Shown here piece after piece: positions 13,101 through 26,028 of a stretch of 64,000 nucleotides of DNA. Within the stretch, counting starts at the first letter, position 1; the number at the start of each line of letters is the position of its first letter. Below the pieces are notes generated by a model. The model ran no database searches. It saw only the letters and a program-made list of their open reading frames with translations, and was not told where the DNA came from. Origin of the DNA: Alitta virens (taxonomy: Eukaryota > Annelida > Polychaeta > Phyllodocida > Nereididae). The DNA lies in the NCBI GenBank assembly GCA_932294295.1, contig OW028573.1, forward strand, positions 18,434,155 through 18,498,154, given 5' to 3'. A program made the translations under genes and the position numbers.

Positions 13101-16100
13101 ATACCCACCACACAGGCAGTGTAGTCTAACATACAACTTCACAGATGCTATATAATCACTGGATGGGAGATGAAGTAGCACTGAAGCTATGTGATGTGCT
13201 ACATGTGCAAAATCACACTGTTAAATCTAAGAATTTGGTGTAGCATGTGTTGTAAAGAGTATGATGAACGATATACACTGCACAAAGCAGACAGGCCGCC
13301 ACCATAAACTGTATACAAAACTGATTATCATGTTGAGCATGAAGTACACAGCATGTGATCAGAGACAAAATGATGGGCCGTGTTTTATCGCTTGATCTAC
13401 ATGGAAGATCCAGTCCTTTGTACCGAGATGTGGAGCTCCTGATAGAAGTAAAAGCAAACTGCCATCAAGGCTAAACAGAGCGCTGATGAGGCAGTACAAA
13501 GAGATGGGCAGAGCAGGACACTTTGTGTAACACTTAATGAGTAAAACACAGGAAGCCCCGGTGCACTCCCTTGATCAGTTCACAGGAAACTGCACCTATG
13601 GCTGATCACACAGACGAAAGTGCACCTTTGGCTCATCACATAAGTTCAACTGCTACACTCTTGTCACACATAACAGCCTGTTTACAGGTCACAAAACAAA
13701 GCAACCCGACTCATAAAACAATGCTGCTGCGAAATGCCATAAACCACCTTCACAGCATGACCGTAATGGTTATGAGTCTTATGACACACGTAAAAGCTGT
13801 AAAACATTTATGCTTGATTTGGCACTACCTGTAAATGTGTTGGATGGTAAAACAGGTGTGATAAACTGCCAGTTGGGTGTGATAAATTAGCATAATCAAA
13901 GGGTGACTGCTGGAGACATGATGGGATGGAAGAACACCAATCGTATAAACTGACTACTGTCAAACATACTAATAGCATAAAGTATAGAAAGAACAGAATT
14001 TCAGACACTTTTCTTTCTTTGGTGCTGGGTGAGCCCAAGGGCCAGGTCCTCCCCAGGCTATGCATTATCTATCAAGGCAAAGACATGTTGAGCACGACCA
14101 GCCCGAAGCGCAGAGTGACTCTAGCACTCTGGAGCCAAGCCCTTGTCACCCCAGCACCCCAAGGGCCCCCAAGGTCCCGGATGACATGCTGCTAAATGTC
14201 CCCATCGCACCTTCTGCTCCTGAAGCTGGGGCTGAAGACAGCAGCCGTGTGGTGGGATGACTGGGCACTGCAATTGCAGCCATCTTACACTTAAAACACA
14301 ACAAGCAGTTCTAGCACTACACCTAGTCACAGGATATATTGCTACATCGTAAACATAGAAGAGTACTCTAATAGCCTGAAATATAGTCAGTCTAATTATT
14401 GTTGGTGAAAAGGGTGTCGACCACCCATAGTCATATTGAAAAAGTTTTGCTTTAAGTGTACACAGATGAAATCTCTCCATTCAACTTTTCTTGTTTATCT
14501 GGCTTTTTCCTTTCCATTTTGTTTCATTAGTAAAACACACCCGTATTCTGACTGAGATCCAAAAGATAGTCGACAAAAACAAGAACGTGTCGTGCAAAGA
14601 AGTTAACACACCCATGCACCAAGTTTGTCCAGGTAGTGTGTAAAAAAGCCAGGCAAGTCTAAAGAAGGAAAGTTGGTGAGCTTTTACGCGATGGCGTGTG
14701 GGGACTGAGGCATGCGGTAGACGAATGGAGGCAGCAGATGCAGGTTGTCATGGCTCCTCTGCATCCCAGCATCCCTGCTGCTGTCAACTGTGGTACACCT
14801 TGAAATTGCCTTCTCACGACATTTTTCTCTCCCCGCCAATTACCTCTCCAACACATTAGGCATCTTATGTGCTGCCAATAATAATCACATTTGCTTCATC
14901 TCTTCCTGATAGTACATATTCTAGTGTGCAACTCACAAACCTGCTTTTTGTAAGACATTCAGGAGGAAGCAATCATTTCGACTCGATTGCTCCACATTTA
15001 TATGGAGGCTCAATCAGGGTGTTATTATCAAGTGTTCTGAGTATTGCAACTCCCTAATACCTGTTATAGCACTAAAATGGATAATATGCCTCCATTACTG
15101 AAAAAAAAAATAGAAAGATAGAAATAGAATAGTAGACAAGTTCACAGATCACGCATGCATCATACGACAATCTGAAGAAGGGACTCCATACAAAACCACA
15201 ACACAAATCCTCCATCATTCCTGACGTGGTATACTTTCGTACTGGCTATCGTTTGAATAGCTTTCTAGGATGTTCCTGGCCATTTCTCAATTTCCTGTTA
15301 GGAAATATATTCGCTTTTGTTCAAGACCATCGACTTAGTTTGACCTATTACCTGTTTTCAGTAGCACCAAAGGACTTCCACTGGAGCAGCTGCAGTATCG
15401 CAAGCACACAAAATTACTCAATCTCATGGGCCTATGTTCAGTGCAATAGTTTTTTAATTAAAAACGGCCTGTCAAATTAAACCTATACAAAGTTAGACAA
15501 CTTCTACTTCACGATGCTACCAGCCACTAAACGGAACTGTCTGGCTATAGCTGGCTACTCAAAGCCGGATATAAAAGTAAATGCATCACCATCCGAGAGT
15601 TACTCATATTTGTAATTTCTTGTTGAAAAGATGCATGTCTATTGTATATACATATTTATGATATATATTAGATAATTTTCTTACATTTACCAAGTTTTAT
15701 ATATTTTCAGTGGTGGTAGGTGTAAGCCCACTATAAGCAAGACAGAAGCAGCTGGCTTTCGCCTGTCATAGCTACAGCCACGAATAGGTCGCTACAGTTG
15801 TCTGAAGTCAACCATATTTTATTAAACTAACTGTACTTGTTATTTCATTTTGCCACTTGTCTCGTACGATTTCCAGGATTTACAGTTATCTAGCTGGTGG
15901 TATTTACTGTTCTTGGGAGCACAAAACTGGAAATGACTATATTGTTTTGAACTGAGATGATGCAAAAGGCACTTCATCCACACTGCATGAGAGACTAGGC
16001 CTTCATATGTCTTGTAGTGCCACATCCATATATTCGCTTTGTAGTTATAACAGAAGCAACATCACTCCAGGCTAGAGAAACTCTTTTGAGGAGCACCCAA

Positions 16101-16500
16101 GGATTAAGAGAAGGACAAAATGCATTTGTGCTGGGTTCATATATAGATTGGGCAAGCTGTGTGAAGGAGGAGCTCAGGCCCAGAACAGCCAAGTCCATCC
16201 AAGGCAATTTCCTGTCCTTTGGCAAATCCCAGCCTCTCAGCAAGTTGCCAAAACCACAAGGGCCATGTACATCGTTCCTGCTGACATTTGGCCACAGGTA
16301 ATAATAGAAAAAAGAGCTCGGTTGTTACTCCCAGTAATCTCTTTACTTATACTAGAACGACTCCCTCCAGACAAGCAGAATCAGGCTGAAGCAGATCACG
16401 GTCTTATTATCTGCATCCACACAGATTGTGATGTTCATTAATGTCATAGGAGACAGCATTCCACACTGACAAGTCTAGTTGCCAAGATACACATAAGTAG
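7131..16500. other. Non-coding stretch, possible regulatory DNA
   Basis: No gene is supported: frames of up to about 148 codons (7249-7695 plus) lack any family resemblance or splice context. The DNA is mostly non-repetitive and carries many short transcription-factor-like words, for example a CRE (TGACGTCA) near 9050 and paired bicoid-like and homeodomain words near 11.63 kb. This texture resembles developmental regulatory deserts, but conservation cannot be judged from one genome. Confidence 0.4.
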
Positions 16501-16805
16501 GTTGCTATGGTCACGTTTGTTGTCCGTGGGTCTGTTCATAACTTGGTATTTCTCAGTGAGCTAGGGAGCCTCTGGTGTAGTCTATCATTGCTACTAGTGT
16601 GAACTTCAGTCAGCTTTTAAAACCTATTTAAAGACTTATTTATTTACAAAAGCCTACAATAGCATTTGATTTATTTCATCTTTTTAATACATTATTATAA
16701 AAAAAAATTAATATTCCTATTTGTACAGCGCCCTAGAACATTTTTTATTAATGAATTTGGCGCTTTATTAATTTTGTAAAATAACATAAATAATTAATAA
16801 ATATG
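16500..16805 (+). mobile_element. 3' end of a LINE retrotransposon (CR1/L2-like), decayed
   Basis: A plus-strand frame near 16.61-16.68 kb reads AFKTYLKTYLFTKAYNSI before a stop. That pattern is typical of the extreme C-terminus of CR1/L2-type LINE reverse transcriptases. It is followed by an AT-rich tail containing GCGCC and, about 30 bp later, GGCGC, which can pair as the short stem found in many LINE and SINE 3' tails. The upstream part of the element is missing or unrecognisable. The subfamily is not determined. Confidence 0.55.
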
Positions 16806-19800
16806 AGCCAGCAGCAGCCCGAATGAGATGATAATATAAGGTTTAGAGTCCACTTCATGCAATATATTTATCCCATGGATGATGCCTTTCTCCGTCCGTT
16901 GATCCAATCTCTTGTTATTCTGAGTTTTGTTATTTGTTGACAGGTAAATAGCTTGAGTTCTTGCTTGTTTTGGAAACTTGCTTCCTTGCTTGATTGCTTA
17001 GATGCACGTAAGAGGAGATATTGCTGGCTTGTTTCCAATATGACAATTGGCAAGATACTGAGATTTGTGTCAGGAAGAAGACAAACATGGAGGCTGATGT
17101 CATCTTGGCAGCGAAGTCTCACATGGAAAGGATCTATTTGCAGACTTCTGATTTGTGGCCCAACACGCCACTGATTCTCTGTCACAAATTCACAGCGTTA
17201 TGTACTCAAATGTGAACTGTGCATCAATTAATAATTTGCATCAACAGACTTCATAATGACGTGATGAATTTCAATGCTTTGTAAACGATCGGCTGCTCCC
17301 ATCAAAGCTGACATTCTAATGACTTATTACATGAGAACGTTATGCAACTCTTCCTCGTAATGACCTCTATTTCATAGCGGCCTAAAGTAATTGATAATCA
17401 TTTGCCTTAACCGCGAATATAAATTGAGTCTCAATATTCAACATTAAACAGCCCCAGGGAGACTGCAGCAAATCCGATTACGACATGTTTGAAAATATCA
17501 GTTGAAGTCATTTGAATCTTAGCAAGATCGTATTTGGATATGACAAATGTATAATTGCAATCTTTTGTCATAACTATCAACTCTCCCATGATAGAAATCT
17601 AATTTAAGGAAATATGGCATTAATTTTTAAAAATTGAAGATAATGCGGCCCAATAAAAAGAAAGTCCCCGAATAGAATGACTGACGACATACGCTCCACA
17701 ATCAAGAGATTGGCTGCAGACTGGGGAGTGGAATGTTTGCAGGGCTCTACACATTACCGCCAAAATGCAATGAAGTGCAGGCAAATCCAAATCAAACACT
17801 GTCTGGTTATTTCACTATTTACTTTCGGGGCATCAATTAAAGGACAAGGGAGCAAACTACATTTTTACAGTCTTAACAGATACAATTGCCTACAATTGGC
17901 TATAAAACAAGAGCATATATAGCAACGCACTCTTGCTACGTGAACTGGAAAAAAATGTCTGAAAGACTAAAAAGTTGTCATGCAGGGTTGCAAACATACA
18001 GCAAGGCTCTACCAAAGAGTGGCACATGACAATTCCTAATCACTTTAACCACTCTATGTCTCAAACCTTGGATGAACTATACCTCGAGTTCATCAAAAAA
18101 GCTCAAATAAATGACAATTGAATTAAAACTTTTGGAATACAAGGAATTGCTGTTTGGAAATAGGACACTGAAGTTTAACTGAGGCCATAGGTAAGGTATA
18201 GCTGGTTTGTTGCATCTACTTAACACTGATAGCCTGCTTAAATTGGGGTGGGCCTAAAATGCCAACACAGGGCCAACTTCGAACCCAAAATTGAGCTGTG
18301 GCGGCATGGCATCTGGACATGGAACGGGATCTGGGTTTCAGTATATCTGAAAGGGAGTAATCTTGACCCACAAGACTCACATGCTCTGACACATGGCTCT
18401 GTGTGATCCTAGAGGCGAGGAAGCCATCGCAGACCCTGTATACTCCCCTTTCAAAGACATTGTTACTATGAAACATGAGTGTTGGACCTTCGTGCAGTCA
18501 CTGTGTCATTATCTCAGCATTACGTCTGCCTCTGGCAACAGGTCATTTGACTCAGCTTCAGACCAGTAGTTATGGAAAAGTACAGCTCAACATAGATGAC
18601 TGTGGCAAATCTGTATTCTTCATTGTACTTCACTGACTCTTTAAAAGGGGTTAAATGGAGTTGTTTAGAGGCTTTATTGTTGCAATTTCCAGGCAAGGCA
18701 ACGAAAGCAATAATACAGCAAAGACCCGCCATCTACATGTTCATCGTTGTCAAAGTGAACACAATTCAACACATGTATCACTAATTGAAGATGACGTCAC
18801 GACGCACAAACGAGAACAACACGAGAATCGCGTCTTCGAGGAATTGAGAAAAACTCGACATCAAAATGACAGAGCACTTTTCTTCTTTTTTCACTCTAAA
18901 ATGAGATGAAGATGATTGGTTTTGGCTTCAAACCTAAGTTTTTTTAAAACGTTCACCTTGAAGAAACTAAGGAGTTATTCTCATGTGGTTATGACACACA
19001 TGTTATAAACGCCAATTGCCTCCAAGCCTTTGCCAAAGTACAACCAAATAAGCTAGAGATTGCCAATTACGATATTAGCCATCAAATACATCCAAATTTA
19101 GCTTTGCATGATTAGTAGCTCTGTATACTATTGTCATCAAACATACCTGGAAGGGAATCAGCCTGTTACAATAATGGAGCCAATTTCAACATAAAGTTAA
19201 GCAAGCAATTTCTTTACGTTAAGAGTGTTCCAGATGCGTCATGGAACAAGACTTATAGGCAATTTGAATTTATAGCTTCAGGCTGACGAAGAAAGGGAAT
19301 GGACTTAAAATGACAAGAAACAGAACAGCAGAAGACATATAGTGAAACCTCTTTTCAGTCAAAACTTGTGACAATGTCATAATGTAACCAAAAGTTAACA
19401 TAATTCACAATCAGTTCATATAATTTCAAGCCCCATATTCTTCAAATGTAAAGTTGCTGCTTAAATTTGTGAAGTCTATTGATCCGACGCCCCAAGGCTA
19501 GACTAGTTTCTGTAACAAGGTAGTCTTGACAATAAATAAAAGAGTGAAGTGATAGGAGTAACGCTAGACTTGCTACAAGACTGCAGAGGAGAGAATTGAT
19601 GAGGCTGGCAATATAGTGGCCGGCAAGAATCCAGTCCAGTGTGGTGGAGAATCCAGTTACGCCAAGGAGCGCCTGGAATGCTTTGCTGCTCACTGAAATC
19701 TCATTTGGTCAAGCTGTCCTGCAGTTTTCTCTTGCCTCTTTTGTGCAGTGGCCGCCTTGACCTGCTTTGTCCGACATGCTACGTTTTCCATTCCAACCAT

Positions 19801-19870
19801 TCCACAAGTTAGCTGTGTTGATCTGACCGAAATGTGCCCACCTTAATGCACTTGCCCTGATCTGGTTTAC
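16806..19870. other. Non-coding stretch with homeodomain-like and CRE-like words
   Basis: No gene is supported. The interval 17221-17460 is dense in homeodomain- and octamer-like words (ATTTGCAT, TAATTGATAAT). A CRE (TGACGTCA) lies near 18793. A short dispersed repeat starts near 18518. Open frames such as that at 18216-18476 (minus) resemble nothing I know. Confidence 0.4.
18518..18572. repeat. Short dispersed repeat, copy 1 (partner near 38.92 kb)
   Basis: This stretch shares the words CATTACRTC, CCTCTG, CARCAGGTCATTTGA and AGCTTCAGACC, in the same order, with 38921-38977. Similarity is clear but imperfect. The two copies are 20 kb apart and non-coding, so they are probably fragments of an unidentified interspersed repeat. 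Confidence 0.55.
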
Positions 19871-19875
19871 AGGGA

Positions 19876-20008
19876 TTGACCAGGTCAGTTAGAGGAATGA
19901 CCTTAAAGTGACCTTTGTATGACCTTGATGTGACCTTCATACGCATCCGTGGCCCTGAATGCCCTAGGAGGCCATCAGGACGCAATATGCAGAGGTTCGA
20001 CGTGACCT
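19876..20008 (-). promoter_or_regulatory. Cluster of nuclear-receptor half-sites in DR5 spacing
   Basis: TGACCT starts at 19898, 19909, 19920 and 19931, exactly 11 bp apart. On the minus strand this reads AGGTCA with 5-bp spacers three times over (DR5), the classical arrangement for retinoic acid receptor/RXR. Each half-site is TGACCTT, so AAGGTCA-type monomer sites for ERR/SF-1-like receptors are also present, one of them a full TCAAGGTCA. An AGGTCA on the plus strand at 19882 and another TGACCT at 20003 extend the cluster. It could instead be a short decayed 11-bp tandem repeat. Function is inferred from motif only. Confidence 0.45.
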
Positions 20009-23000
20009 CTTGGCCCTTCTTGCTTAAACTGTTACGTTGTGACGCCATTGACGCAACGTCACACGTGACGCCGTCAAACGTTATCTCCTTGGCAACCACA
20101 AGCACTGCGGGTGCCAGGACTTCCTGGTCAGGATCTAGGCAGCAAGAGCCAATCAGCCCATGTATGCATAACTAATTACTACACCAGTGGTCCCCATAAC
20201 ACCGCTTAATTTGCGGTGACTCCCGAGATGCTCAGCAGCCTGTAGCCAGAGCCACCCAGTGACACGAGGGACTAGGAGGCAGCACCGGCAAAGACCAGTT
20301 AATGATGAGGCCCTGGAAAGCCATGTATCATGACATTCCTTACGAGAGCTGCATCACACGCTGATCACCAGCCCCACGTACAACAAGAATGCAGGGCACT
20401 CAATTAAACGGCCGCCCTAAAAAGAAATGCCAGTAACAACTGGAATCCCACAAAGACAGGGTGAGAGACTTTTTATCTGCCAACGAGACCGTGAACTGCC
20501 TACTGTCAGATAACTCGTAAATCATCGTCAAAAATCTGAAAGGCATTTAAATTAGTTTTCAAATTAAAATGCCTTAAAATCCCAGAAGGAATGGGATTAT
20601 CATTAAACATTCAAGCCCGTTGTCTGCTAAAACAAACATGCATGATTATATTCTCTGAGGGAAGCTTTGTGGTGAGCATGAGAAGCAACTGAGAAACGGT
20701 TATAGGCAAAGAAAAGAAAGAGTTGGGCTCCTTGAACTGTTCTTCTCAGTCCGTTCTTCTCAGTGAATCTGTCTGAGCACTGTAACAATATGCCTTATTG
20801 ATTCGTCCAGAAGCAGGAATTGTGTGACAAAAATGGACGACCAGCTGTGAGCCAGTCTGTGCAGCCAGCCATCATGCAAGCCAGCCAGCTAGCCAGCCCA
20901 GTGGTCATCCCTGGCCAGCGCCTCGGGTCCTGGCCGAGTGTCTAATGGAAAGCCGTCTATGCTAAATGGAAAGCATCGCCTTGTAAATGTGTTAACCGCG
21001 TAATATGCAGGAGAAATTGAATCTGCCTGTACAACTCTGATGCGTCTTCCTCTCACAAGTTGGCTTTACACACGCTGGCTTTGACGGCGCCCAGGGCACT
21101 TTCTGTAAGCACTCTGCTTTCTCAGGTCATACTGCGTTTGCTCAAGGCGGTTTTAATCTTGCCATCAACTGCTGCGAAAGCAAAAGGAAAATACCAAGGC
21201 TTTAGTGCCACTGGACAAATATGCTGCAGCTCTTACAAGCCAAAAAAATTTACTTGTTTAAAGCATTAGGTGACAGCTGTTTACCTGACGACATTTGCAT
21301 TGAAATTAAGACCCTTTTCTTACGCTACTTTGCATCACCATTGAGTGTTATTTTCTTGTAACAGCAGCATTGAAATGGAAACGTCCAAGTGTGAGTCATG
21401 GGGTATGTGTGTCTAGCAGGTCCTCATTGAATGGGATGCTGAGATATTTGGCTCGAAGCAGCAGCCACAAGAGACATTCCTGCAGGAGGATCCATTCCCA
21501 TCAGACTCAGGAGATGCAGCTTAACAAGAATTCCAGCTCGGATGATGCTAAGAAATCTGGAGACAGACAGCAGGCGCCTGAGCTGCACTGCAACACGGAC
21601 CCTGATTAATTCGCCCAAATGTAACAACAGTGTCGCTGCACCTTAATGAAGTTTATAAGACTGAGAGGATCAGTCTCCATATCAGTGCAGAGGAGAAAAG
21701 TCGCGCCAATTACCCAGACACACCAAAGCACATAGAAGCCACATGAGAGGGCTTTGCTGCAAGAAGATCACTGCAGGCAGCTCCACTGAAAACGAGTCAA
21801 AACCTACCCCCAAAATCAATGGCCCAGCAATGTCTTGAATGCAGATTGACGAGACATCCCATACTTCTTTTATACACTTCGACCCCAAAAGACCCAAAAA
21901 GACCTTCAGTGTGTGTATGTGTGTCATTGGTGCTGATTCAGGAATTCCGAATTCAACAAACTATGACAGCAGGCTTCACAAAGGTTTAAAAAGATCACAC
22001 ATGAGATACATGCTTTTGATATTACAACAACCACAATTAGTATTATCCCCGTAATAATGACGTGGAATGGAAGTATTTTTTTTTGGCTCTCAGTTGACAG
22101 CTGACATCATGCATTTTAAGGCATGTGATTGGACACTCATATTTTCTGATGTAAAGAACTGAACATGACAAAAACATAGTTTGACCAATCATGTGCTTTG
22201 TTAGGTTGTTTTATTGTGTATAGTTGTCTTCTATTTGATTGTTAACAGTTATTCCTTTGAGATTTGTTTTAATTGGCATTCTTCATAATTATTACTGGGA
22301 TAATAATTTTTCTTGAAACATCAACTCGAGAGCTAGGCCAGGTCAGCAGAGTGCCCCAGATGTACAAACACTATGGCCACTGGCTGGAAAGGCAATGGTG
22401 ACACCATCATGTTACACTGTATTTAAAATATTAGAGCAAATCCAAAGCCAATCCATCCTGTTAATGCATTCACACAGAAGGTCACTGACATATGGACCTA
22501 AACTGTTCAGGGTCACCCATTAAATTGAGTCAACAGAGAAATACAAAAGAGATTGCCAGGGACCCCTAAGGCCTACAGTAAGATTAGTGGTGGTTAGGTT
22601 CACCTTTGTCAATGATCTAACGATAAATCTAATTAAGGAAGTATATAATTGGAAGAGGCAGTAAATTCACATTTACAGAAGCTGATGGTCGATTAAGCCT
22701 CCATATATAGGCTCAAGGTTGTGTCCTTTGGCTATTAGTGATGGCAGGCCCAGTTTGGGGAAGTTACGGCTTACTCAAGCGTTCTCCTGCAGATTCGATT
22801 TTGCAATCATTGTCTAGGGCTGTTAATAACAATTAGCGAAGCGTGGAGAGCAGTGACATTGGTGGCAGGGGGCCTGATGTGTGGATGCCAGCCAGCACAT
22901 TTGCCATGTTTACCCATAGCAAGCCAAGGTAGATAGGAGCCAGCCCTACCGGCCATCTAGCAAATGACACAGAGGGGCTACCAAGTGCTCCTGACAGCCA

Positions 23001-24780
23001 AATGAAATTAAAGGACCAAGGACGGCCACCACCGATGTATTATACACCATTAGCCCTGAAAGCCAGTTTCTCTACAAACGCGGTCTTAGCGGTGTATTAG
23101 TCGAAGTGTCGCGAAATGATGGTGTTCAATACTGCCAGAAGGGCAGGATTAGTGCGTCCTGAGAGGGAAATGCAATTTTGAGGAGGCAGGACAGAGAAAT
23201 CCCAGGCGATAAGAGGCGATTGTGGGAGAGAAGGCAGGTCCCTCGGGAACAGTGACCAACCTCCAGTACAGAATCCACGTAATGAATGGCAGGGACAGGC
23301 TAGACAAAGGCAGAGGGCCCACCTGCGTCAATAGGGATAAGGGGTCTGAAGCAGCTAAGCTCTGTCAATGAGTTGCTCGGCCCCCATGCTCTTTGCCCCT
23401 CATATAATCCTTCTTCCATCATCTGGCTGACCACCTATCCTAACCTCTTCTCTGCTGGTCTTACTACTCACACATTCAGCCCAAGCGCCAAAGCAATTCT
23501 GACTAGCGCTTCCCATTCTATGATGAATGCGCGACACGGCCCTCATCCTCGTAATCTACTTTTTGTGCAAATCTAAAACCGATTTCCTAATTCTCTTATC
23601 ATTCGCTGCATTTGAACATACCCACTTCCTCTCCTCTGTCAGTGCCATCATGCTGTCATCCCCTTAAATAGCCTCAGCTTCCATCCAAAAATCACTTTCC
23701 GGAATAATAACGCCCCAAAATCCACGAGTCAATGTTAAGTCTACCATTCAGCTCATGTCACTACAAAAGGAAGAGGCAGAATGTGGCTTCTTTAATATCT
23801 GTCATAAATATAAATAATCATGACATGGCTAGTCATGCCAAACTGCAGGCCATTTGAGCCTTTGAGTCACCTATGACTCCTTTAATTTACACCGTTTGAA
23901 GACTGCCTTAACTGCATTGTACATTATCTTGATATTACAACACGATACATGCAAAAAGTTGATTTCTCATTCAGGTACATGTAGAAAGCATCTGCTGCAG
24001 CAAAACAAAGCAGAGACAGGTGAGAAGGGCCTCAGGCATGCAGATTCCCTCAGAGAAGCGTGCTGTCTTCTTCGAATGTCTAAAATGGCATGCTCCGGGC
24101 AAGGCAGTATGAAACAAGCACATTCTCATGCAACTGTCAGGACAACAGACTTTTTTTAAAAGGAGTGCATGTACAGTCTGATAGTCACATCTATTAACAT
24201 TCCGCTAGCCGCACGGTAAAACACCCTATTTTCAACATATATATTTTATGTTTTATTCATGTGTATATATAGTAGTACATAATTATTATATAGATGTTTT
24301 TAATATGTAACTTAGTTGTGTTCATGTACATTGTGCTTTTATTTTGCTTTATCATTATATATGATAAAATTATACAATGTTTACATGTGACACATGAAGA
24401 TATATATATATATATATATACATATAAACCCGAAAATGTCGAAGCCTGAGTTGTACATAACATTTGAGGGCGCACATATCTCATGTCTCACAATGTGACA
24501 AATGTGTAATTTTTTTTGTACTACTGAACGTTACAGAATCCCAATATTTTTATTGTCAATTAGTTCTTTTTCATTTTTCATTGATTACGATTCACTGAAA
24601 AAACGCGCACTGTCTACAATTCGTCTGATCAATTAATGCCATATTTAGATGTGTCAAGAACTCGGCTTTCCAAATAAAAAAAATAAAAAAATTGAAACTC
24701 CGATACAAATTGACGAAATTATTAAATGAAACGTACTAGTAAGTCAGATCGCTAAAATTGAATTGGCTGCACTCGTTGAT
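20009..24780. other. Non-coding stretch, no gene supported
   Basis: Frames are short and without family resemblance. A run of TGACG words follows the half-site cluster near 20.04 kb, AGCC-rich simple sequence lies near 20.87 kb, and AT-rich DNA with a (TA)n tract lies at 24.2-24.45 kb. A GTTAATAAC word near 22.83 kb resembles an HNF1 half palindrome. Confidence 0.4.
24400..24420. repeat. (TA)n microsatellite
   Basis: An uninterrupted alternating TA tract of about 20 bp sits in AT-rich DNA left of the transposon. Similar short TA tracts occur near 24.92, 39.81, 40.50 and 55.11 kb. Confidence 0.9.
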
Positions 24781-24784
24781 TTCA

Positions 24785-24905
24785 TGAAACGCTGCATCCG
24801 GCCACGCCCACTTTCTGGCTGCCCACCAATCGCAGTGCGGCGTGGCTGGCTAACTGTTGTACATGAGGATTTGCACAATGGCGTACATAATGCTAAATTT
24901 CACTG
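24785..24905 (+). promoter_or_regulatory. Possible promoter and short first coding exon
   Basis: A GC-box-like GGCCACGCCC and a CCAAT box precede an ATG at 24878 in good Kozak context (A at -3, G at +4). The reading frame is MAYIMLNFT, and after one more base a strong GTGAGT donor follows at 24906. The layout resembles a first exon, but no downstream plus-strand exon was found before the transposon, so the product is unknown. Chance cannot be excluded. Confidence 0.2.
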
Positions 24906-26028
24906 GTGAGTACAAATATATATATATATATTTTTTTTTTTTAATCCTTGTATTTAATTTTTATGATACATGTATCTTTTTGATGCTCTGCTGTCAATAA
25001 AATTCTATATAAAATTAGATATATATTGTTCAAGAATTCTTTTCACATTAGACATATGTGACGCACCATGTAAAAAGGGGGCTAATGGGTGGATTTTTCA
25101 AAAATTAGTTTTTGATGGAAGGTAATTGTATAACATGTGTAGTTCATGGAAATGTAAAAAATTTCCAGATATCTCAATATTTAGTGGTCATATGGGGTAT
25201 TTGAAAATTTGATGTTTTCGCACACATAACCACTGAGACGTAATGAGCAGCGACCAAGCACTTGCAAAACTATGCATTACGTTTTATGGCATATCTTCGC
25301 CATCCATCGTTCAAAACTTATGAGATTTGGCTATGTGATTATTAGGTAACTGTTCTATATTCAACAGAAATTGTGAGCTGCCACAATAATTACTTTTTGT
25401 AAAAATCAACATTACAATTGGTGTGTTAAAAAGCCGGTTTCCGACGTAAAAACACCCTCCGTATTTGGTTTTTTATCTTGTTTGTTCATTCACCAACAAT
25501 TACCAAAATCTTGCATTGTGTTTTTCATGATATTTTCAAAAAATTTCTGAAATTTCATAATTTTATGTGCAATATTTTTAACACAATTGAGCCTCAAACA
25601 TGGGCTACCAGCTGAAGTAAATATTCTTGATTTCACTGCATGGAGAACAGGAGCATATGACAGTAAGAACATAGAACTAAAAATGGATGGCACTAATTCG
25701 GATCTAATGCTAAAATTATGCCAAATATACCAAATGATAACTTAAAGGCACTACTTTAAGTCTGTGGCTTTGCTGGTCAATATCTTTTACATTTGTGAAA
25801 AACTGAACATTGTATTAGCAAATGATGCTCCGAGTAGTAATTCGGATGAATTGGGGGACATCATAAAAAGGTCAGTTTTTCTAGAAAACAAGTGCGGTGA
25901 CCCCCCTTTTTTATTGTCTCATATGGATTATTATAATAAGTTATAGTCGGATACATAGTTATATGAAATTCATATGGCTTGAAAGCTTTTTTTTTAAAGA
26001 TTTGTGAAAAAGTTCCTGAAAAATGAAA

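Noticed and set aside
18216..18476. Minus frame with GVYRV reminiscent of a PKD strand
   Set aside because: Only a five-residue resemblance; the rest does not fit a PKD domain and no in-phase splice sites to exon 6 were found.
25048..25055. TTAGACAT as a certain 8-bp target duplication of the transposon
   Set aside because: The matching octamer at 29393 is offset from the inverted end by several bases, so it is kept only as a possibility.
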